Shown: piece by piece, positions 58,442 through 64,000 of the stretch | How the letters are laid out: each line of letters begins with the position of its first letter | How positions within the stretch are numbered: position 1 is the stretch's first letter | Source of the DNA: Fen-1273 sp035516035 | GTDB taxonomy: Bacteria; Bacteroidota; Ignavibacteria; UBA10030; UBA6906 | NCBI GenBank assembly: GCA_035516035.1 | Contig: DATJAS010000108.1 | Location: forward strand, 19,825 to 83,824 | Length of the DNA stretch: 64,000 bases | Direction: 5' to 3' | The notes under the pieces: model-generated | What the model saw: the letters and a program-made list of their open reading frames with translations, nothing else | Database searches by the model: none | Told to the model about the DNA's origin: nothing | Made by a program: the position numbers and the translations under genes

Positions 58442-59484
58442 CAGTACCCCCGCCTGGAGACTTTATCGAAATCCGCCTTTGCCATCATGGCCACGAGCTC
58501 GGGGAACGTCGTCGAGGGGGACCACCGGAGCGTGCGACGGGCCTTCGACGCGTCCCCCATCAGCACGTCGACCTCCGTCGGGCGGTAGTAGCGGGGAGCA
58601 ACTTCCACCAGGACCCTGCCTGTGCGCGCCTCCTTCCCCTTCTCGGCGGGACCGCGGCCGCTCCAGCGGAGCTCCATCCCCATCTCCCGGAACGCCAGCA
58701 TGACGAATTCCCTCACCGAGTGCGTTTCGCCGGTCGCCAGGACGTAATCGTCCGGCGCCTTCTGCTGAAGCATGCGCCACATCCCCTCGCAGTATTCCGG
58801 CGCATAGCCCCAGTCGCGTCGCGCCTCCAGGTTGCCGAGTTCCAGCGTCTTCTGCAGTCCCAGCTTGATGCGCGCCGCGGCGAGCGTGATCTTGCGCGTC
58901 ACGAACCCCTCGCCCCGCCGCGGGGACTCGTGGTTGAAGAGAATGCCGTTGCAGGCGAACAGGCCGTAGGCCTCCCGGTAGTTGACGACAATCCAGTAGC
59001 CGTAGAGCTTTGCCACGCCGTACGGACTGCGGGGGTAGAAGGGGGTCCCTTCCTTCTGCGGGGTCTCGCGCACCTTCCCGAAGAGCTCGCTGGTGGACGC
59101 CTGGTAGAACCGGGTCTTCACCCCGGTCTCGCGGATAGCGTCAAGGAAGCGGAGCGTGCCCACAGCGTCCACCTGCGCCGTGTACTCCGGGACGTCGAAT
59201 GACACTTTGACGTGGCTCTGCGCGGCAAGATTGTAGATCTCGTCGGGCGCGATCTTCTCGATCAGGCGGTTGAGGTTGGACGTGTCGGTCACGTCCCCGT
59301 AGTGGAGGAAGAGCCGCTTGTCCATCAGGCTCGCGTTCTGGATATAGAGATGATCGATCCTCCCCCGGTTGAAGGAGCTCGAGCGGCGGATAATCCCGTG
59401 CACTTCGTAACCCTTCGCCAGCAGCAGCTCGGCCAGGTACGAGCCGTCCTGCCCGGTGATGCCGGAAATGAGCGCAGTTTTCAC
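58441..59484 (-). CDS. gmd: GDP-mannose 4,6-dehydratase
   Basis: Gmd converts GDP-mannose to GDP-4-keto-6-deoxymannose, the precursor of GDP-fucose, GDP-rhamnose and related sugars. The 347-aa product begins VKTALISGITGQDGSYLAELLL (GxxGxxG NAD site), has RRSSSFNRGRIDHLY, the catalytic FYQASTSELFGKV and Y-x3-K (YGVAKLYGYW), and FNHESPRRGEGFVTRKI. The GTG at 59484 overlaps the flippase stop (GTGA). A GDP-sugar reductase or epimerase that would finish a 6-deoxysugar is not seen in the window. Confidence 0.95.
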   Translation of the reverse strand: MKTALISGITGQDGSYLAELLLAKGYEVHGIIRRSSSFNRGRIDHLYIQNASLMDKRLFLHYGDVTDTSNLNRLIEKIAPDEIYNLAAQSHVKVSFDVPEYTAQVDAVGTLRFLDAIRETGVKTRFYQASTSELFGKVRETPQKEGTPFYPRSPYGVAKLYGYWIVVNYREAYGLFACNGILFNHESPRRGEGFVTRKITLAAARIKLGLQKTLELGNLEARRDWGYAPEYCEGMWRMLQQKAPDDYVLATGETHSVREFVMLAFREMGMELRWSGRGPAEKGKEARTGRVLVEVAPRYYRPTEVDVLMGDASKARRTLRWSPSTTFPELVAMMAKADFDKVSRRGY

Positions 59485-60806
59485 CCGTTGGTCTCCCAAG
59501 TTGAGAATCGTTTCCGCAGGAACTCCCTGATGTCGATCGTCCGGCGGAGCACGCCCGTGGCCGTGAGCGGCACGAAGCGGAGGAGGTACCGGAGCGTGAG
59601 CAGCGCGGTCACCAGTGCGGCGAGCGCGTACCCCGCTCCCGCCCCCGTCGCCCCCCAGAAGGGGATGCAGAGGTAAAAGGCGCCCAGCGAGCCCGCCAGC
59701 ACCTCCAGGCCGAGGAGGAAGGAGAGGCGTGCCTCGCCGAGTCCCATGAGCACGTTCGCACCGATCGAGCCGAGAGGGACGAAAAGGGTGAGGAGCCCGA
59801 AGATCCTGAGGATCGGCTCTGCGCCGGCGTAGCGCCCGCCGTACAGGACGTCGACAAGGATGCCCGGGACGGCGACGAAGACAAGCGTCACGGGGAGCAG
59901 GCCGACCGTGAGGAAGAGAATGGCCTTCTCGGTCATGGCATTCAGCGAAGCCCTGTTCCCCTGCGACGCGAGGCGCGAGGCGGCAGGGAGGACGAACATC
60001 TGCACCACCTGCGCGGCGGTTTCGTAGACGCGGACGAAGACCTTGGCAGAATTGTAGACGGCCACCTGCACCGGACCCGTGAATGCCGAGAGGATGAACG
60101 AATCCGCCTTGGTTGAGAAGAGCGAGCTCACGACGTTTCCCAGCGAGTACTTGCCGTAGTCCCACACCTGCCTCACGGCGGCGGCGGGGGGACGCCGCCC
60201 GATGCGCAACATTCCTCTTGCGTACCAGAGCCCTGCGAGCGACGAGGCCGAGAGCGACACGAGATTGACCGTCACCATGTCGGCCGCGGTGCCGAACATG
60301 TGCGCCCGCGAGGCGACCCAGACCAGCAGCGGTGCGCCCAGGAAGTGGACGGCGTCCGTCCAGAACACCTCCCGCACCTGGAAGCGCGCCTGGAGCAGCG
60401 TGAGCGTGAAATTGCGGAAGAACGAGGCGAGGAGCATCGCCGGCACCATCAGGAGGAGGGGGGCCAGTCCCGGCGCATGGAGGGCTCCCGCGGCGGGTGC
60501 GGCGAGCGACGCCACGGCGACGGAGGCCGCTGCGACGAAAACGGCGTTGAGCAGGAACGAGGCGCCGACCACGCCCGTCCCTCCCGCACCCTCCTCGGAG
60601 GCGAACTTCAGCAATGGCTGCAGCGCGAATGCGGTCGCCAGTCCCGAGATCACCAGGAACACCTCCTGCACGAGGACAAAGTTGCCGAATTCCTCCTCCG
60701 GCAGGACGCGGATCACGAGCCACACGTAGCCGAGGCCGTACACCGCAGGCAGCGACTTGTCCGCGAGCCCCCAGATCCCCTTCGCCAGATGCCGGCCGAT
60801 TTCCAT
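59481..60806 (-). CDS. Second Wzx-type oligosaccharide flippase
   Basis: The 441-aa product has about 12 hydrophobic segments (for example VGLLPVTLVFVAVPGILVDVLYGGRYAG, IFGLLTLFVPLGSIGANVLMGLGEARLS), the pattern of Wzx/RfbX exporters. It differs in sequence from the flippase at 57.1-58.4 kb, so the two are not a recent duplication. Having both suggests two glycans or a modular cluster. Its stop overlaps gmd. Confidence 0.85.
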   Translation of the reverse strand: MEIGRHLAKGIWGLADKSLPAVYGLGYVWLVIRVLPEEEFGNFVLVQEVFLVISGLATAFALQPLLKFASEEGAGGTGVVGASFLLNAVFVAAASVAVASLAAPAAGALHAPGLAPLLLMVPAMLLASFFRNFTLTLLQARFQVREVFWTDAVHFLGAPLLVWVASRAHMFGTAADMVTVNLVSLSASSLAGLWYARGMLRIGRRPPAAAVRQVWDYGKYSLGNVVSSLFSTKADSFILSAFTGPVQVAVYNSAKVFVRVYETAAQVVQMFVLPAASRLASQGNRASLNAMTEKAILFLTVGLLPVTLVFVAVPGILVDVLYGGRYAGAEPILRIFGLLTLFVPLGSIGANVLMGLGEARLSFLLGLEVLAGSLGAFYLCIPFWGATGAGAGYALAALVTALLTLRYLLRFVPLTATGVLRRTIDIREFLRKRFSTWETNG

Positions 60807-60807
60807 G

Positions 60808-61647
60808 TCAGCCCCGGCGCCGGCGGAGCAGGTAGCGGAGGGCTGCCGCGGCGTTGACCGCCACGTTCATCCACGGGAACACTCCCCACTGGTACCACGC
60901 CGCGTAGCGTGCGAAAAAACGGAAATTGCTGACGAACTTGTTCCGCAGCTTGAACGCGGAGAGGTGGCCCCCCGCGCTGACGGAGACCTTGTGCCAGACG
61001 CGCGCGCGTGGCTCGTACACCACGCGGTACCCCGCGCGACGGGCCCGCATACAGAAATCTGCGTCTTCCGAATACATGAAATACGACTCATCGAGCATGC
61101 CGACCCTCTCCAGGACCTCCCGGGAGGCCAGGAAGCAGCACCCGGACGCGTAGTCCGTCTCGCGCGGCGCGTCGAACCGGCCGTCGTCGCGCTCCCTGAT
61201 GCCGCGGTGCCGCATCGTCCCGGTCCAGGGGGAGATTTCCCCCCCGGCGTACCAGATCCGGTCCGGGGAGGCGTGGTAGAGGATCTTCGGCGCCACGATA
61301 CCCGCGCCGGGCCACGTGCGGAGACACTCCGACAGCGCACGGAGAAACCCCGGGTCCACCGTCGTGTCGTTGTTGAGAAGCATGACCCGGGAGGCGCCCC
61401 CTGCTAGGGCCGCGCGAATGCCGGCGTTGTTGCCCCCTGCGAACCGGAGGTTTGCGCCGGTCTCCAGCACGCGCGCGCGGGGAAACTCCCGGCGCAACAC
61501 CTCCGGCGATCCGTCGCTCGAGCCGTTGTCCACGACCAGCATGACGGCCGTGTCGTCGATGGCGTGCTCGAGCGAATCCAGGCACGCGCGCGTGTCGGCG
61601 AGCCCGTTCCAGTTGAGGACGATGACGTATGTGAGCGCGTCCGTCAC
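60808..61647 (-). CDS. Family 2 glycosyltransferase (rhamnosyltransferase-like)
   Basis: The 279-aa product has YVIVLNWNGLADTRACLDSLE, VVDNGSSDGSPEVL, RFAGGNNAGIRAALAGG, the DxD-like LLNNDTTVDPGFL and YASGCCFLASREVLERVGMLDESYFMYSEDADFCMRA. It is a typical WbbL-like GT2. The GTG at 61647 overlaps the methyltransferase stop (GTGA). The C-terminus (YAAWYQWGVFPWMNVAVNAAAALRYLL) probably rests on the membrane. Confidence 0.88.
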   Translation of the reverse strand: MTDALTYVIVLNWNGLADTRACLDSLEHAIDDTAVMLVVDNGSSDGSPEVLRREFPRARVLETGANLRFAGGNNAGIRAALAGGASRVMLLNNDTTVDPGFLRALSECLRTWPGAGIVAPKILYHASPDRIWYAGGEISPWTGTMRHRGIRERDDGRFDAPRETDYASGCCFLASREVLERVGMLDESYFMYSEDADFCMRARRAGYRVVYEPRARVWHKVSVSAGGHLSAFKLRNKFVSNFRFFARYAAWYQWGVFPWMNVAVNAAAALRYLLRRRRG

Positions 61648-62411
61648 GGGAGGTCGAGAAGATAAATGACGCCCGAGCAGAGGAACTCCCTGATCACGGG
61701 AATGTGCGCGACCGGCCCCGCCCCCACGGGCCGGAGGCCGAACCGCATATGGTTCGGACTGACGATGTACGCCTTCGCCCGGAGGATCCTGAGTCCCTCC
61801 CCGGCGGCGATGCGGCGGAACTTCCTCATCCCCATCCTCAGCGTGCCGAGCTTCCGGATCTCGCGCACCACGGAGGGGGACTCGCCCCGGAGCCGGGGGA
61901 GGATCACTCCCGGGCCGAACGGGAGCAGGTGGACAAAGGGGAGACGCCCGAGCGGGAATCGGAGGTGTTGCTGGTGCCCGCCGTATGCGGAATACCACGG
62001 AGGGAACGTGATGAGGAGTTTTCCCCCGGGGGCGAGATAGCGCGCGAGCTTCGCGATCGAAGCGCTCTTGTCTTCCAGGTGCTCGAACACGTCGTGGAGC
62101 GTCACGAGATCGAACCGCCGGTCGCCGAAGGGGGGCACGGGGGCGTACATGTCGCCGGTGACCATTGTGATTGCCCGGTCCCCTTTCAGCCGGAGGCCGT
62201 CCGCGACGCGCGATGCCTCGACGTCGAACCCGCGGCAGTCCGCGCCCGCGTCGTACAGGGCGCAGAGTCCTCCTCCCTCCGCGCAGCCGACATCCAGCAC
62301 GGACGCTCCCCGGGGCTCCACCCCCCAGGAACGCAGGAGCGGAATCAGATACCGTGCCGCCACGTCGTATTCGAACTGCCAGTACTTCTCCAGGTGTCCC
62401 GGGGCGTTCAT
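61644..62411 (-). CDS. Class I SAM-dependent methyltransferase
   Basis: The 255-aa product has the SAM motifs SVLDVGCAEGGGLCALYDAG, RGFDVEAS, and FDLVTLHDVFEHLEDKSASIAKLARYLAPGGKLLITFP. The C-terminal part (GPGVILPRLRGESPSVVREIRKLG) resembles methyltransferases in O-antigen and exopolysaccharide clusters. The ATG at 62411 overlaps the GT4 stop (ATGA). Target unknown. Confidence 0.85.
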   Translation of the reverse strand: MNAPGHLEKYWQFEYDVAARYLIPLLRSWGVEPRGASVLDVGCAEGGGLCALYDAGADCRGFDVEASRVADGLRLKGDRAITMVTGDMYAPVPPFGDRRFDLVTLHDVFEHLEDKSASIAKLARYLAPGGKLLITFPPWYSAYGGHQQHLRFPLGRLPFVHLLPFGPGVILPRLRGESPSVVREIRKLGTLRMGMRKFRRIAAGEGLRILRAKAYIVSPNHMRFGLRPVGAGPVAHIPVIREFLCSGVIYLLDLP

Positions 62412-63529
62412 TGCGCGAGCTCCTCCAGCGCCGTCACAAGTGCTTCCCATGAATACCGGTTCTTCTCCGCCGCGACAGCGCGGCGCATACGTTCCCTGTC
62501 CGTTGCGGTAAAGTACCGGAGTATCCCTTCTGCCAGCGCCGCTGCCTCGCCGGGAGCCACCACGATCCCCGTCTCACCGTCGTGCACCACCTCTGCGAGC
62601 CCGCCGACGTCCGTGGCGATCACCGGAAGGTCGAAGTGGTAGGCAATCTGCGCGATGCCGCTCTGCGTCGCGGAGGTGTACGGAAGGACCGCGGCGTCGC
62701 ACGCGGAAAAAAAGTACTTCACTTCGTCGTTCGGGAGGTACTCCGAGCGGACTGTCACGGCGCTTTCGAGCGAGAGCCGGCGGATCCGGTCGCGGTACGG
62801 CGCCTCGTCGTCATAAAACTCCCCGGCCACGAGCAGGCGCACATCCAGCGTCCCGCGCACGAGTGCCAGCGCATCCAGCAGCACGTCGAGTCCCTTGTAG
62901 CGCCTCACGTAGCCGAAGAAGAGGAGCACGTTGCCGCTGCCGAGACCGAGGCGCCGCCGCGCCTCCGCGCGGGACACCGCGTCGCCGAACCCGTGGTAGA
63001 CCGGATGGGGAACGTACGCGCTCCGCGCTCCGGGGAGGAAGCCGTGCAGTTCTCGCTCGACGGCGCGCGACTGCACCACGAAGGCGTCCGCGGCGCGGAA
63101 GGCGTAGCGCGTGAAGGCGCGGTCTCCCGGCCGGCGCTCGTGGGGGATTACGTTGTCGCAGATATAGACCACCCGGGTGCGTGTGCCCCGTTTCGCGATG
63201 CGGGCGATCGTCCCGAAACAGGGACCGAAAAACGGGAGCCAGTACTTGAAGACCAGGAGATCCGGGTGGCGGCGCCGGATCCGGCGCCCGGCCGCGAGCC
63301 AGGTCAGCGGATTGACCGAATCCACGATTGCCTCGCCCGGCACACGGAAGCTCTCCGCGGCCCCCTCCTCGCGCTGCGTGCGGCCCGGAAACAGGAACGC
63401 GGGATACTGGCGGGAGAACGTCACGAGATCGACGTCGTGCCGCCGCGCAAGCGCGCGGTAGAGGAGCGCAACATAGTGCGCGATCCCTCCGCGCAGCGGC
63501 CAGGCCGTGCCCACGATCGTGATCTTCAC
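62408..63529 (-). CDS. Family 4 glycosyltransferase
   Basis: The 373-aa product has the GT-B fold: the N-terminus KITIVGTAWPLRGGIAHYVALLYRAL with GG-I-A-HY, VVYICDNVIPHERRPGDRAF, and the donor domain GNVLLFFGYVRRYKGLDVLLDAL, EYLPNDEVKYFFSACDAAVLPYTSATQSGIAQIAYHFDLPVIATDVGGL. It is a typical GT4 of exopolysaccharide clusters. It overlaps the flanking methyltransferase genes by ATGA, so the three are co-translated. Confidence 0.9.
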   Translation of the reverse strand: MKITIVGTAWPLRGGIAHYVALLYRALARRHDVDLVTFSRQYPAFLFPGRTQREEGAAESFRVPGEAIVDSVNPLTWLAAGRRIRRRHPDLLVFKYWLPFFGPCFGTIARIAKRGTRTRVVYICDNVIPHERRPGDRAFTRYAFRAADAFVVQSRAVERELHGFLPGARSAYVPHPVYHGFGDAVSRAEARRRLGLGSGNVLLFFGYVRRYKGLDVLLDALALVRGTLDVRLLVAGEFYDDEAPYRDRIRRLSLESAVTVRSEYLPNDEVKYFFSACDAAVLPYTSATQSGIAQIAYHFDLPVIATDVGGLAEVVHDGETGIVVAPGEAAALAEGILRYFTATDRERMRRAVAAEKNRYSWEALVTALEELAQ

Positions 63530-64000
63530 GCGCCTTCCTCCCGGCGTGCGAGGATGAGAAGCGATAGCCCGAAGGGGAGCGATGCGCGGGGGAGGACCCA
63601 GCGTTCCAGGCGGAACGTCTCGCGGAGCGCGGCGTTCAGGGTCCGCGCGGGAATCCTCAAATCGTCCGTCCCGTCCGTTGCCGACGAGCGCGCCGCGACC
63701 CGGCGGATCCAGGCTACGGGAAAGAGGAGGCAGTTCAGGAACGTCAGGTGCTCGATCCTGAACCCGGCGCCCCTCACCACGCGCGCGAGCGCGGCGCGCG
63801 TATAGCGCCGCTTGTGGTGGAGTATCTCGTCGTACCTGCTCCAGAGCGACGGGAACGCTGGCACGGTGATCAGGACGTGGCCCCCCTCGGCAAGGAGCGC
63901 GCGCGCCGCGCGGAGCAGTGCGGCATCATCCTCCACGTGCTCGACCATGTCGAGCATCGTGATGAGATCGAACGGGGGGGAGGAGGGGTATGTCTCGAGC
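63526..64000 (-). CDS. SAM-dependent methyltransferase (N-terminus beyond window)
   Basis: The visible 157 codons read from the right edge as LETYPSSPPFDLITMLDMVEHVEDDAALLR, then ALLAEGGHVLITVPAFPSLWSRYDEILHHKRRYTRAALARV, the pattern of ubiquinone/menaquinone-type methyltransferases in glycan clusters. The glycine-rich SAM loop lies outside the window. The C-terminal region with hydrophobic helices may be membrane-associated. An internal ATG at 63957 is not a plausible start, because conserved sequence continues upstream. Confidence 0.85.
   Translation of the reverse strand, partial: LETYPSSPPFDLITMLDMVEHVEDDAALLRAARALLAEGGHVLITVPAFPSLWSRYDEILHHKRRYTRAALARVVRGAGFRIEHLTFLNCLLFPVAWIRRVAARSSATDGTDDLRIPARTLNAALRETFRLERWVLPRASLPFGLSLLILARREEGA

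Overview
The window is a GC-rich bacterial chromosome segment that starts at the replication origin. The order yidC-yidD-rnpA-rpmH, a gap with DnaA boxes, then dnaA-dnaN-recF-dciA-gyrB-gyrA is the classical oriC neighbourhood. A row of parvulin-type foldases next to moxR and a vWA membrane protein, a SPOR protein, LptE, LytS/LytTR and a TonB-like protein suggest a Gram-negative member of the Bacteroidota-Chlorobiota (FCB) side of the tree, perhaps Ignavibacteria- or Kapabacteria-like. This placement is inference. Unlike typical Bacteroidia, many genes have clear Shine-Dalgarno sequences and TTGNNN-17-TATNNT promoters.

Layout. 0-10.6 kb: origin and replication core. 10.6-18.4 kb (minus): three parvulin-family periplasmic proteins, MoxR and a vWA protein, a likely envelope folding module. 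18.4-22.2 kb (minus): rqcH, panE and a transsulfuration-type PLP enzyme, with DnaA boxes around the rqcH promoter. 22.4-28.5 kb (plus): yicC-gmk-rpoZ-coaBC-udg4-dnaB-DUF1460. 28.5-37.8 kb (mostly minus): GT2, a TonB-like protein, APC permease, cdd, a LiaF/LytS/LytTR signalling operon, a small membrane protein (plus), nfo and pta. 38.0-44.0 kb (plus): miaB, SPOR protein, a receiver-less sigma-54 activator, lptE, a processive GT2 and a TPR protein. 44.0-46.8 kb: rpsT (minus), etfBA and a bifunctional nuclease. 46.8-49.3 kb (minus): a four-gene unit of two bacterial microcompartment (BMC) shell proteins, ybbR and pdxJ. 49.4-64 kb (minus): a surface-glycan cluster with YfhO, GT4/GT2/GT9 transferases, methyltransferases, two flippases and gmd, running off the right edge.

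The most unusual element is the BMC pair. One is a near-canonical PduA/CcmK-type hexamer protein. The other has a changed pore loop (Y-A-R-G-G) and a C-terminal tail resembling a SAP/Rho_N nucleic-acid-binding module. They sit behind a near-consensus promoter (TTGACA-17-TATATT) with an inverted repeat across it, no cargo enzyme is visible nearby, and they are followed by ybbR and pdxJ. Other points for follow-up are a ten-A tract in gyrA where slippage either way would remove a basic tail, DnaA boxes framing the rqcH promoter, an OmpA-like segment inside a double-parvulin lipoprotein, and a recurring TTGCG -35 element. No rRNA, tRNA, CRISPR array, insertion sequence or prophage was recognised.
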